A DNA stretch of 64,000 nucleotides from NCBI GenBank assembly GCA_902760755.1, contig CACWHK010000001.1, forward strand, positions 62,001 to 126,000, written 5' to 3'. This document shows positions 35,043 to 44,561 of this stretch, piece after piece. The stretch's first letter is position 1; every line of letters starts with the position of its first letter. Both the position numbers and the translations under genes were made by a program. The notes beneath the pieces are model-generated. The model searched no databases, was not told where the DNA came from, and saw nothing but the letters and a program-made list of their open reading frames with translations. The DNA comes from an uncultured Lachnospiraceae bacterium. Its GTDB lineage: Bacteria > Bacillota > Clostridia > Lachnospirales > Lachnospiraceae.

Positions 35043-36113
35043 ATGGGAAACGACGGGAAAAAGAAGGATAAAAAGGAAGGCTTCTGGAAGAGACTTCCGA
35101 AATGGGGACGGGTGCTGATCATTACAGGAGCCGTTCTTTTGGTTCTTGCACTTGGTGTTTTCATCGCGGTAAAGATCTATCTTTCCCGTGTAAAGCGGAT
35201 CGAGGAGAAGCCTCCGGTGCCTTATGAACAGACGACCTCCACGGAGACTCCGGATACCAGCCACGATACCATCGATGCGGACGAGATCGACTGGAACAAT
35301 CTGTATGAGACCGTGAAGCGGGATAAGTCCATCAAGAATATCATCCTCATCGGACAGGATAAACGGCCGGAGGAAACAGAGCCTGCCCGTTCCGACAGTA
35401 TGATCCTCTGCAGCATCAATAAAAAGACCAATCAGATTACGCTGATCTCCTTCATGCGTGATATGTATGTGCCGATCCCCGGATATGACGATAACCGGAT
35501 CAATGCAGCTTATAACTACGGAGGAGCAGCTCTCCTTCGGACCACCATCGAAAATGATTTCGGTATCGCCATCGACAATGCCATGGAGGTGGATTTCGAC
35601 GGGTTTATCAAGGCCATGACCGAGGTGGGAGATCTGGAGATCGAGCTTACGAAGGCGGAGGCTGATTATCTGAATACCACAGGTCCCATCATGAACCATG
35701 AGGCCGGACTGGATGACGGAGAGTGGAACCTGGTGGAAGGAAAGAACCTTCTGAAATCCTATCAGGCACTGGCCTATGCCAGAACCAGACATGTGGGACG
35801 TTCGGACTGGGACCGGACGGACCGGCAGAGGAAGGTACTTGTTGCCGCATTTGACAAGATTCAGAAGCTATCCTTCTCGGAGCAGATGGATGTGATCAAT
35901 GCGGTGCTTCCCTATATCGCAACGGACATGTCGGATATGGATATCATCGGCTATGCTTACTATATCGCAACCGAGGGGATCCATATGGGAGAGACCTACA
36001 GGCTTCCGGTGGACGGAAAATATACCAATGAAACCATCAACGGAATGTCGGTTCTGGTACCGAATCTGAATGAGAATTCAAAGCTTCTCAGGACCTATCT
36101 GTACGGAGAATGA
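35043..36113 (+). CDS. LytR-CpsA-Psr (LCP) family cell-wall glycopolymer transferase
   Basis: 356 residues. Lys-rich cytosolic start, one membrane helix (about 20-42), then the LCP domain. Landmarks are GQDKR and ARSDSMILCSIN, ISFMRDMYVPIPG, DNRINAAYNYGGA, YARTRH and DWDRTDRQRKVL, carrying the Arg/Asp residues that hold the pyrophosphate of the lipid-linked polymer. It attaches wall polymers (teichoic-acid-like) to peptidoglycan. GGAG lies 7 bases before ATG. It may share its transcript with the ABC exporter genes that follow 34 bases later. Confidence 0.93.
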   Translation: MGNDGKKKDKKEGFWKRLPKWGRVLIITGAVLLVLALGVFIAVKIYLSRVKRIEEKPPVPYEQTTSTETPDTSHDTIDADEIDWNNLYETVKRDKSIKNIILIGQDKRPEETEPARSDSMILCSINKKTNQITLISFMRDMYVPIPGYDDNRINAAYNYGGAALLRTTIENDFGIAIDNAMEVDFDGFIKAMTEVGDLEIELTKAEADYLNTTGPIMNHEAGLDDGEWNLVEGKNLLKSYQALAYARTRHVGRSDWDRTDRQRKVLVAAFDKIQKLSFSEQMDVINAVLPYIATDMSDMDIIGYAYYIATEGIHMGETYRLPVDGKYTNETINGMSVLVPNLNENSKLLRTYLYGE

Positions 36114-36147
36114 TCCCGGGAGTCAGGATATGGGACGGTAGGAACTT

Positions 36148-37881
36148 ATGAAACTTGTAGCCCGCTACATCAAGCATTATAAGGTTCAGGCAGTGATGGC
36201 ACCGCTGTTCAAGATGCTGGAAGCAATCTTTGAACTGTTGGTGCCACTTGTCGTTGCTAAAATGATCGATGACGGGATCGGAGCGGGCAATACGGGGATG
36301 ATCTATGCCATGGGAGGGGTCCTTCTCGGGCTTGCCATCGTGGGCTTCGGCAGCTCCGTAACGGCCCAGTACTTCTCGGCGGTTGCGGCCATGGGTGTCG
36401 GTCGGGAGCTCCGTATGGATCTCTTCCGGCATATCAACCGGCTAAGCTACCGGGAGCTGGATCAGCTGGGAACCTCCACCCTGGTCACCAGGATGACCAG
36501 TGATACGAATCAGGTGCAGACCGGAGTGAATATGGTGCTCCGTCTCTTTCTTCGTTCCCCCTTCATCGTCTTCGGTGCGGTGATCATGGCATTTACGGTG
36601 GATGTGAAAACGGCGCTGATCTTTCTTATCGTTCTGCCGGTGCTGATGGCAGTGGTATTCACCATTACCTTTGCATCCATTCCGCTCTATAAGCGGGTTC
36701 AGGACCGCCTGGACCGGGTGACGCTGCTTACCAGAGAGAATCTGATCGGTGTACGGGTGATCCGTGCCTTTAACCGGGAGGAAGCGGAGAAGCAGGAGTA
36801 TGACGAAACCGGAAAGGGACTGATGAAGTCCCAGCTCTTTGTGGGACGGATCACCGCCTTCATGAATCCGGTGACCTATGTGATCGTAAACTTAGGGATC
36901 GCAGCCCTGATCCACTTCGGAGCCATCCGCGTGGATGCCGGGGATCTTACTCAGGGGCAGGTGGTGGCTCTGGTGAATTATATGTCCCAGATCCTTGTGG
37001 AGCTGATCAAGCTTGCCAATCTGATCATTACCATGACGAAATCCATAGCTGCCGGAAGACGCGTGGCAGAGGTCTTTGCCATGCAGCCCTCCATAGAATA
37101 TTCGGATACAAATGTACAGCCAAAGGCCGGTCCCCGTGTCGCATTCCGGGATGTGAGCCTGGTTTACAGTGGCTCGAAGGAAGCAGCGATCCATCATGTA
37201 TCCTTTGAGGCCATGCCCGGAGAGACCATCGGCGTGATCGGCGGTACCGGCTCCGGAAAATCATCCCTTGTGAATCTGATCCCCCGGTTCTATGAAGCGA
37301 CGGAGGGAACCGTGGAGATCGACGGCGTGGATATCCGGGACTATCCGAAGCAACAGCTTCGGAGTGCCATCGGAGTGGTTCCGCAGAAGGCGGTACTGTT
37401 CTCCGGAACCATCGCGGAGAATCTTCGCTGGGGAGCGCCGGATGCCACGGAGGAAGCGCTTTGGGATGCGGTCCGTACGGCACAGGCGGAAAGCTTTGTG
37501 CAGGAGAAGGAAGGAAAGCTGGAATACCGGCTGAACCAGGGGGCAAGGAACCTCTCCGGCGGACAGCGACAGCGCCTTACCATAGCCCGGGCCCTGGTTC
37601 GGGAACCGAAGATCCTGATCCTGGACGACAGTGCATCTGCCCTGGACTTTGCAACGGATGCGGCCCTTCGGAGAGCCCTCCGGAAGCGGACCGAGGGTAT
37701 GACCACCTTCCTTGTGTCCCAGCGGGTATCCACCGTTCGGGGTGCAGACCGGATCCTGGTTCTGGAGGATGGCGATATCGCCGGGATCGGAACCCATGCG
37801 GAGCTTCTTGCTTCCTGCGAGACCTATCAGGAAATCTGCAGGTCTCAGCTTCGGGAGGAGGAGGTGAGCCACCATGAATAG
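36148..37881 (+). CDS. Heterodimeric ABC exporter, subunit with degenerate Walker B
   Basis: 577 residues: six-helix exporter domain (about 1-310) and an ATPase domain (about 335-560). GGTGSGKSS (Walker A) and LSGGQRQR (signature) are normal, but Walker B reads ILILDDSASALD: D493 is the metal ligand and D494 replaces the catalytic Glu. This is the pattern of the non-hydrolysing partner in LmrCD/BmrCD-like heterodimers. The final codons overlap the second subunit by eight bases. Substrate unknown (drugs, lipids or peptides in the family). Confidence 0.92.
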   Translation: MKLVARYIKHYKVQAVMAPLFKMLEAIFELLVPLVVAKMIDDGIGAGNTGMIYAMGGVLLGLAIVGFGSSVTAQYFSAVAAMGVGRELRMDLFRHINRLSYRELDQLGTSTLVTRMTSDTNQVQTGVNMVLRLFLRSPFIVFGAVIMAFTVDVKTALIFLIVLPVLMAVVFTITFASIPLYKRVQDRLDRVTLLTRENLIGVRVIRAFNREEAEKQEYDETGKGLMKSQLFVGRITAFMNPVTYVIVNLGIAALIHFGAIRVDAGDLTQGQVVALVNYMSQILVELIKLANLIITMTKSIAAGRRVAEVFAMQPSIEYSDTNVQPKAGPRVAFRDVSLVYSGSKEAAIHHVSFEAMPGETIGVIGGTGSGKSSLVNLIPRFYEATEGTVEIDGVDIRDYPKQQLRSAIGVVPQKAVLFSGTIAENLRWGAPDATEEALWDAVRTAQAESFVQEKEGKLEYRLNQGARNLSGGQRQRLTIARALVREPKILILDDSASALDFATDAALRRALRKRTEGMTTFLVSQRVSTVRGADRILVLEDGDIAGIGTHAELLASCETYQEICRSQLREEEVSHHE

Positions 37882-39616
37882 ACGAAAAACATTGCAAAAG
37901 ATCCTGCATTTCCTTCGCCCCTATCTGCCGTTCCTGATTCTGTCCCTTTGCTTTAGTGCTGCAACGGTAGTGCTGCAGCTTTATGCGCCCATCCTGGCAG
38001 GACGTGCCATCGACCATGTCCTCGGCTTTGGGCAGGTGGAATTTGAGCCTCTGGCGAAGATCGTTACCATGTTCCTGGTCCTCACCGCCGTGGCCTTCTT
38101 TACCCAGTGGCTGCAGAGTGCCATCAACAACCGGATCGTTTATCACGTGGTCCGCGATATCCGGACCAGAGCCTTTGATCATATGCAGAGCCTGCCGCTG
38201 GAGTATCTGGATCGGCAGTCGGCAGGAGATATCGTATCCCGGATGATCGGAGATATCGATCAGTTCTCCGATGGTCTCCTGATGGGCTTCTCCCAGCTCT
38301 TTTCGGGACTTACCACCATAGTTCTGACCCTGGTCTTCATGTTCCTTCTGGATGGCTGGATCGCACTGCTGGTGGTGGTACTTACACCGGCATCCCTCTT
38401 CCTTGCCTCCTTTATCGCGAAGAGAACCTTCCACCTCTTCCGGAAGCAGTCGGTGGAGCGCGGGGAGCTGACGGGTCTGGTGGAGGAAATGGTGGGAAAT
38501 GAGAAGGTGGTGCAGGCCTTCGGATATGAGGATGCGGCAGAGGAGAGGTTCCGTGAGGTAAATGACCGACTGGCCGAGGCCTCGGAGAAGGCTACCTTTT
38601 ACTCGTCCCTTACGAATCCGGGAACCCGGTTTGTAAATAATCTCATTTATGCAGGCGTCGGAATCTTCGGGGCTGCATCTGCCATCGTCGGACGACTGAC
38701 GGTGGGAGAGCTTACCTGTTTCCTCAGCTACGCCAATCAGTATACAAAGCCCTTTAACGAAATCTCCGGTGTGATCACCGAGCTCCAGAACTCTCTGGCC
38801 TGTGCCGAGCGGTTATTCGAGCTGCTGGAGGAAAAACCGGAGACAGAGGAACCCTCCGATGCACAGGAGCTTTCGGATGTGAAGGGAAGCGTGGAGCTGA
38901 CGGGAGTACATTTCTCCTACGATAAGAGTAAAACACTTCTTATGGATCTAAACCTGTCGGTGGAGCCCGGAAAGCGGGTGGCCATCGTCGGACCTACGGG
39001 CTGCGGAAAGTCGACCCTGATCAATCTTCTGATGCGGTTCTACGACGTGGACCGCGGAGTGATCGCGGTGGACGGCAGGGATGTAAGAAAGATCCCAAGG
39101 CACAGCCTCCGGGCCAACTACGGTATGGTGCTGCAGGAAACCTGGCTGAAGCAGGCCTCCGTCCGGGACAATATCGCCTACGGAAAACCGGATGCCACCG
39201 ATGAGGAGATCATGGAGGCAGCACGCCTTACCCATGCGGACCGGTTTATCCGAAGGATGCCGGAAGGGTACGACACCATCCTGGGAGAAGACGGCGGAAG
39301 CCTTTCCCAGGGCCAGAAGCAGCTGCTCTGCATCACCCGCGTGATGCTGCGCCTGCCACCCATGCTGATCCTGGATGAAGCAACCAGCTCGATCGATACC
39401 CGAACCGAACACCGCATCCAGCGCTCCTTTGCAAAAATGATGCAGGGACGCACCAGCTTTATCGTTGCCCACCGGCTTTCCACCATTCAGGAAGCCGACG
39501 TGATCCTCGTCATGAAGGACGGCAACATCATCGAACAGGGCAACCATGAAACCCTTCTTTCGCGGAATGGTTTCTATGCAGAACTATACAACAGCCAATT
39601 TGAAGCAGCAGAGTAA
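37874..39616 (+). CDS. Heterodimeric ABC exporter, catalytically complete subunit
   Basis: 580 residues, exporter domain then ATPase. GPTGCGKST (Walker A), LSQGQKQLL (signature), and LILDEATSSIDTRTE with E502 as catalytic Glu; HRLSTI gives the switch His. It should supply the working ATP site together with the degenerate subunit encoded just upstream. Overlap of eight bases with that gene indicates equal production. Confidence 0.93.
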   Translation: MNRRKTLQKILHFLRPYLPFLILSLCFSAATVVLQLYAPILAGRAIDHVLGFGQVEFEPLAKIVTMFLVLTAVAFFTQWLQSAINNRIVYHVVRDIRTRAFDHMQSLPLEYLDRQSAGDIVSRMIGDIDQFSDGLLMGFSQLFSGLTTIVLTLVFMFLLDGWIALLVVVLTPASLFLASFIAKRTFHLFRKQSVERGELTGLVEEMVGNEKVVQAFGYEDAAEERFREVNDRLAEASEKATFYSSLTNPGTRFVNNLIYAGVGIFGAASAIVGRLTVGELTCFLSYANQYTKPFNEISGVITELQNSLACAERLFELLEEKPETEEPSDAQELSDVKGSVELTGVHFSYDKSKTLLMDLNLSVEPGKRVAIVGPTGCGKSTLINLLMRFYDVDRGVIAVDGRDVRKIPRHSLRANYGMVLQETWLKQASVRDNIAYGKPDATDEEIMEAARLTHADRFIRRMPEGYDTILGEDGGSLSQGQKQLLCITRVMLRLPPMLILDEATSSIDTRTEHRIQRSFAKMMQGRTSFIVAHRLSTIQEADVILVMKDGNIIEQGNHETLLSRNGFYAELYNSQFEAAE

Positions 39617-39637
39617 TACAAGGAAAGAGGTAACACC

Positions 39638-41794
39638 ATGGACATCATCAAGTTAATTGCGAAGGAACTAAACGTCAAGGACTGGCAGGTGGAAGCTGCA
39701 GTCAAGCTGATCGACGAGGGCTGCACCATCCCCTTCATCGCCCGGTACCGAAAGGAAGTTACCGGCACACTGAACGACGAGCAGCTGCGTCTTCTGGGCG
39801 AACGCCTGACCTATCTTCGGAACCTGGAGGAACGAAAGGAAGCAGTCATTGCCTCCATCCGTGAACAGGATAAGCTGACGGAGGAGCTGGAGAAGGCAAT
39901 CCGTGCAGCCGAGACCCTGGTTGCCGTTGAGGACCTTTACCGTCCGTATAAGCAGAAGCGTAAGACCCGTGCCAGCGTAGCCAAGGAGAAGGGCCTGGAG
40001 CCCCTGGCCAATCTGATCCGTCTGGAGCAGGCCTCCACGGATGTGGAAGCAGAGGCAGCCAGGTACATTTCTGAGGAGAAGGGCGTTGCCTCCGTGAAGG
40101 AAGCCATCCAGGGAGCCCTGGATATTATTGCTGAGACCATTTCCGACGAGGCAGACTTCCGTACCGAGATCCGAAACCGTACCGTAAAGAAGGGACTGAT
40201 CAAGTCTGTGGCAAAGGATCCCGAGCAGGAGACACCCTACGAGACCTACTATGATTTCCAGGAGCCTCTTTCGAAGATCACAGGCTACCGTGTCCTGGCC
40301 CTCAACCGCGGCGAGTCCGAGAAGGTTCTGTCCGTCTCCGTGGAAGCACCGGAGGAGGAGATCCTTTCCTATCTGGAGCATCAGATGATCCATGAGCCGA
40401 AGGCCGGAACCGCGGAATATCTGAAGGCTGCGGTGGCTGACGCCTACAGTCGTCTCATCAAGCCATCCATCGAAAATGAAGTGCGTTCCATGCTGACGGA
40501 ATCCGCAGAGGACGGGGCTATCACCGTCTTCGGTAAGAATCTGCGCCAGCTTCTGATGCAGCCGCCCATCGCAGGAAAAACCGTGCTGGGCTGGGATCCG
40601 GCCTTCCGTACCGGATGCAAGCTGGCCGTTACCGATCCTACCGGCAAGGTACTGGATACCGCCGTGGTTTATCCGACGGCACCCACGAATCCGGTGAAGA
40701 TTCGGGCAGCCAAGGATACCGTAAAGAAAATGATCCGCAAATATAGTATCGACCTTATCTCCATCGGAAACGGGACAGCCTCCCGGGAATCCGAGCAGAT
40801 CGTGGCAGAGCTCCTGGAGGAGGTCCGGAAGGAAGAGCCGGCAAGAAAGGTTGCCTATGTGATCACAAATGAAGCCGGTGCCTCCGTCTATTCCGCAAGT
40901 GCCCTTGCCACCGAGGAGTTCCCCAACTTTGATGTGGGACAGCGGAGTGCAGCCTCCATCGCCCGCCGTCTTCAGGACCCGCTGGCAGAGCTGGTGAAGA
41001 TCACACCGGAATCCATCGGCGTCGGTCAGTATCAGCATGATATGAACCAGAAGAAGCTGAAGGAAGCCCTTGGGGGTGTGGTTGAGGATTGTGTAAACCA
41101 GGTGGGCGTGGATCTGAATACTGCCTCTGCATCCCTGCTGGAATATATCTCCGGCATTACAAAGCCCATCGCAAAGAACATCGTGGCCTACCGGGAGCAG
41201 GAGGGCGGCTTTACGGAGCGTAAGCAGCTGCTGAAGGTTCCGAAGCTGGGACCGAAGGCCTATGAGCAGTGCGCAGGCTTCCTCCGTATCCGGAACGGAA
41301 GCAATCCGCTGGATAACACCGGTGTGCATCCGGAGAGCTACGCGGCAGCCGCAAAGCTGATGGATGTCTGCAGCTTCTCCCTGCAGGATGTGCGCGAGGG
41401 CAAGGCTGTGATCTTTATCAATGATTATAAGAAGACCGCTGAGGAGGTGGGTGTCGGTGAACCCACCCTCCGGGATATGGTGGCGGAAATGACCCGCCCC
41501 GGCCGGGATCCCCGTGCCGACATGCCCCAGCCGGTGCTTCGTACCGATGTGCTGGATATGAAGGATCTGACGGAAGGAATGATCCTGAAGGGGACCGTAC
41601 GAAATGTCATCGACTTCGGTGCCTTTGTGGATATCGGCGTACATCAGGACGGTCTGGTACACATCAGCCAGCTGACGAATAAGAAGTTCGTAAAGCACCC
41701 GCTGGATGTGGTATCCGTAGGGGATGTGGTTACCGTGAAGGTGATCTCCATCGACATGAAGCGAAAGAGGATCGGTCTTTCCATGATCATCTAG
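39638..41794 (+). CDS. Tex family RNA-binding protein
   Basis: 718 residues. Helical N-terminal region with CTIPFIARYRKEVTG, a YqgF/RNase-H-like domain (about 305-440; GWDPAFRTGCKLAV), helix-hairpin-helix units (GVDLNTASASLL, KLGPKAYEQCAGFLRI) and a C-terminal S1 domain (GMILKGTVRNVIDFGAFVDIGVHQDGLVH). Tex/YhgF proteins influence transcription and translation of certain genes; the bacterial role is loosely defined. It stands alone, 21 bases after the exporter genes. Confidence 0.93.
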   Translation: MDIIKLIAKELNVKDWQVEAAVKLIDEGCTIPFIARYRKEVTGTLNDEQLRLLGERLTYLRNLEERKEAVIASIREQDKLTEELEKAIRAAETLVAVEDLYRPYKQKRKTRASVAKEKGLEPLANLIRLEQASTDVEAEAARYISEEKGVASVKEAIQGALDIIAETISDEADFRTEIRNRTVKKGLIKSVAKDPEQETPYETYYDFQEPLSKITGYRVLALNRGESEKVLSVSVEAPEEEILSYLEHQMIHEPKAGTAEYLKAAVADAYSRLIKPSIENEVRSMLTESAEDGAITVFGKNLRQLLMQPPIAGKTVLGWDPAFRTGCKLAVTDPTGKVLDTAVVYPTAPTNPVKIRAAKDTVKKMIRKYSIDLISIGNGTASRESEQIVAELLEEVRKEEPARKVAYVITNEAGASVYSASALATEEFPNFDVGQRSAASIARRLQDPLAELVKITPESIGVGQYQHDMNQKKLKEALGGVVEDCVNQVGVDLNTASASLLEYISGITKPIAKNIVAYREQEGGFTERKQLLKVPKLGPKAYEQCAGFLRIRNGSNPLDNTGVHPESYAAAAKLMDVCSFSLQDVREGKAVIFINDYKKTAEEVGVGEPTLRDMVAEMTRPGRDPRADMPQPVLRTDVLDMKDLTEGMILKGTVRNVIDFGAFVDIGVHQDGLVHISQLTNKKFVKHPLDVVSVGDVVTVKVISIDMKRKRIGLSMII

Positions 41795-41805
41795 GGAACA
41801 TACAT

Positions 41806-41835
41806 TTGATATTCGGAACCGATCTATGTTATAAT
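41806..41835 (+). promoter_or_regulatory. Promoter of the aminotransferase gene
   Basis: TTGATA (41806-41811), 18-base spacer, TATAAT (41830-41835) with TG two bases before it. Confidence 0.7.
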
Positions 41836-41891
41836 AATAATTCAAACTTTTTATTTGGCCGCTCCGGCCATACAGAAAGGGGATGGAAACC

Positions 41892-43097
41892 ATGCTTTGG
41901 GAAAAGGAATACACAAAAGAAGAACTGAAGGATATGGCGGAGAAGTACATGAATGAGACATTTCCGCGGTTTGATTTTATTGCAAAGAGCGGGAAGGGGA
42001 TGTACCTCTATGACGAAAAGGGAGAGGAATATCTTGACTTCCTGGGCGGTATAGCCGTAAATGCTACCGGCCACTGCAGCGAGGCGGTTGTGGAAGCAAT
42101 CCGTGAGCAGGCAGGTGAGCTGATCCACGCATCGGCTTACTGCTATACCATCCCGCAGATCATGCTGGCCAAGCTGATCTGTGAGACCATCGGAATGGAC
42201 AAGGTTCAGTTCCAGAATTCCGGAGCGGAAGCCAATGAGGTTATGCTGAAGCTGGCAAGAAAGTACGGCGTGGATAAGTTCGGGCCTAAGCATTACAAGG
42301 TGGTTACGGCTTACAACTCCTTCCACGGACGGACCCTTGCAACCCTTCGGGCCACCGGCCAGCCGGAGTCTGCGATCCAGAAGGGCTTCGGAGATCCGAT
42401 CCCGGGCTTTGTCTATGCAGAGTTCAACAACCTGGCATCCTTCGAGGCTGCCTGTGACGAAGATACGGTAGCTATCATGGTGGAGCCGATCCAGGGCGAA
42501 GGCGGGGTTATCCCTGCAACCAAGGAATTCCTGGAGGGTCTCCGGAAGCTTTGCGATGAGAAGGGTATGCTCCTTCTTTTCGATGAGGTTCAGACCGGAT
42601 GGGGACGGACCGGAAGCATCATGGCATACCAGCGGTACGGCGTGAAGCCGGATGCGGTTTCCATGGCCAAGGCCCTTGGCGGCGGTATGCCCATCGCAGC
42701 CATGGCAACCAGCGCGGATCTGATGAAGACACTTTCCTCCGGTTCCCACGGAACTACATTTGGGGGAAATCCTGTCTGCTGTGCAGCTGCCTATGCCCAG
42801 GTAAAGGAAATGCTGGAAAAACACCTGCCGGAGCAGGCAGATGAGGTGGGAGAATACTTCCGTGACAAGCTGAAGAATCTTCCCCATGTGGTTGAGGTCC
42901 GGGGAGCCGGCATGATCACCGGTGTGGAGCTGGATCAGGATATCGCCGTTGCAGTAAAGCTGGAGGCCATCAAGAAACATCTTCTTATGAATGCGGCAAG
43001 ACCGAATGTGATCCGTCTCATCCCGCCGCTCATTGCGACGAAGGAAGACTGTGACAAGGCATACCGGATCATTGAAGAGATCCTGAAGACCTACTAA
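41892..43097 (+). CDS. Class-III aminotransferase, acetylornithine/putrescine type
   Basis: 401 residues. PLP lysine K260 in SMAKALGGG; VEPIQGEGGV and LLLFDEVQTGWGRTG hold the cofactor Asp, and NSGAEANE binds phosphate. The sequence fits ArgD-like enzymes as well as putrescine- and GABA-type relatives; no arginine gene is adjacent, although argH lies at the right edge. The start at 41892 uses AAAGGGG nine bases before it rather than the ATG at 41883. Confidence 0.85.
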   Translation: MLWEKEYTKEELKDMAEKYMNETFPRFDFIAKSGKGMYLYDEKGEEYLDFLGGIAVNATGHCSEAVVEAIREQAGELIHASAYCYTIPQIMLAKLICETIGMDKVQFQNSGAEANEVMLKLARKYGVDKFGPKHYKVVTAYNSFHGRTLATLRATGQPESAIQKGFGDPIPGFVYAEFNNLASFEAACDEDTVAIMVEPIQGEGGVIPATKEFLEGLRKLCDEKGMLLLFDEVQTGWGRTGSIMAYQRYGVKPDAVSMAKALGGGMPIAAMATSADLMKTLSSGSHGTTFGGNPVCCAAAYAQVKEMLEKHLPEQADEVGEYFRDKLKNLPHVVEVRGAGMITGVELDQDIAVAVKLEAIKKHLLMNAARPNVIRLIPPLIATKEDCDKAYRIIEEILKTY

Positions 43098-43133
43098 GAA
43101 GAAAATCAACCGAAGCCTGGAGGATAAAAAGCG

Positions 43134-44558
43134 ATGGAACGTAAGAATGCATGGGAATCCTATTCCAAGAAGGAAATAAAGAAGCTGGAAGCACTCTGCG
43201 AGGGATATAAGGATTATCTTTTCCGCGGAAAGACCGAAAGAGAGGGCGTTAAGTACTGCGTTGAAGAGGCAAAGAAGGCCGGATATATCTCTCTGGAGGA
43301 AGCGTTAAAGAAGGGAAAGAAGTTAAAGAAGGGCGATAAGATCTATGCGGTCAATATGGGAAAGGCCCTGGCGCTGTTCCATATCGGTGAGAAGCCGCTG
43401 GAGCAGGGTATGAACATCCTGGGCGCTCATCTGGATTCCCCGCGTCTGGACGTAAAGCAGAACCCTCTTTATGAGAGTCAGAGCCTGGCATATCTGGATA
43501 CCCATTATTACGGCGGCATCAAGAAGTACCAGTGGGTAACCCTGCCTCTGGCTATCCATGGTGTGGTTGCAAAGACCGACGGAACCGTTGTGGATGTGGT
43601 GGTGGGAGAGGATGAAAATGATCCGGTCTTCTGCGTAACCGACATCCTGATCCATCTGGCACAGGACCAGATGAGTAAGACCGTGGCTAAGGCCGTAGAG
43701 GGTGAGAATCTGGACCTTCTGATCGGTTCGAGACCCATTAAGATCGAGAAGAAGAGTGAAGACGGAAAGGCTGATAAGGCCGACAAGAATGATAAGAAGG
43801 ATCCGGTTGCAAAGGAGATCCTCCGCCTGCTGAAGGAGAAGTACGGCATGGCAGAGGAGGACTTTATGTCTGCAGAGCTGGAGATCGTTCCCGCCGGAAA
43901 GGCAAGGGATCTCGGCTTCGACCGTTCCATGATCCTGGCCTACGGACAGGATGATAAGGTTTGTGCCTACACAAGCCTTGTGGCACAGCTCAGCCAGACC
44001 GAATTAAAGAAGACCGGCTGTACCCTGCTGGTGGATAAGGAGGAGATCGGCTCTGTGGGTGCCACCGGCATGCAGTCCCGCTTCTTCGAAAATGTAGTGG
44101 CAGAGCTTCTGGCGCTTTCCGGAGAGACAGGGGATCTTACCCTGCGCCGCTGCCTTGCAAACTCCAGCATGCTTTCCTCGGATGTGAGTGCAGGCTTTGA
44201 TCCCCTGTATGCATCCTGCTTTGAGGCAAAGAATGCGGCATTTCTCGGAAAGGGCATGGTCTTCAATAAGTTTACGGGAGCCAGAGGCAAGTCCGGCTCC
44301 AATGATGCAAATGCAGAATATATTGGCCGGATCCGCGGCATCCTGGAGAAGAATGGCGTGTTCTATCAGACCGCGGAGCTGGGCAAGGTGGATCTGGGCG
44401 GCGGCGGAACCATCGCCTATATCCTGTCGCTCTATGGGATGGAAGTGATCGACTGCGGCGTGGCCGTGCTTTCCATGCATGCCCCCTGGGAGGTTACCTC
44501 CAAGGCGGATATCTATGAAACCGAAAAGGGTTACGAGGCATTTTTACAAGAGGCATAG
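43134..44558 (+). CDS. M18 family aminopeptidase
   Basis: 474 residues. Metal ligands appear in GAHLDSPRLD (His, Asp), LVDKEEIGSVGATGM (catalytic Glu and ligand Glu) and the His late in VLSMHAPWE. HYYGGIKKYQW is the M18 substrate-side element. A Lys/Asp-rich insert near residues 207-222 is unusual. It should remove acidic or neutral N-terminal residues from peptides in the cytosol; the family forms large oligomers. The gene is followed by the sensor gene with three bases between. Confidence 0.9.
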   Translation: MERKNAWESYSKKEIKKLEALCEGYKDYLFRGKTEREGVKYCVEEAKKAGYISLEEALKKGKKLKKGDKIYAVNMGKALALFHIGEKPLEQGMNILGAHLDSPRLDVKQNPLYESQSLAYLDTHYYGGIKKYQWVTLPLAIHGVVAKTDGTVVDVVVGEDENDPVFCVTDILIHLAQDQMSKTVAKAVEGENLDLLIGSRPIKIEKKSEDGKADKADKNDKKDPVAKEILRLLKEKYGMAEEDFMSAELEIVPAGKARDLGFDRSMILAYGQDDKVCAYTSLVAQLSQTELKKTGCTLLVDKEEIGSVGATGMQSRFFENVVAELLALSGETGDLTLRRCLANSSMLSSDVSAGFDPLYASCFEAKNAAFLGKGMVFNKFTGARGKSGSNDANAEYIGRIRGILEKNGVFYQTAELGKVDLGGGGTIAYILSLYGMEVIDCGVAVLSMHAPWEVTSKADIYETEKGYEAFLQEA

Positions 44559-44561
44559 GAT

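Noticed and set aside
36148..36150. Frameshift between the two ABC exporter genes
   Set aside because: The eight-base overlap is normal coupling; both proteins are complete.
39668..41950. 760-codon minus-strand frame opposite tex
   Set aside because: It mirrors the codon bias of tex, has His/Leu/Gln-rich nonsense composition and no ribosome site.
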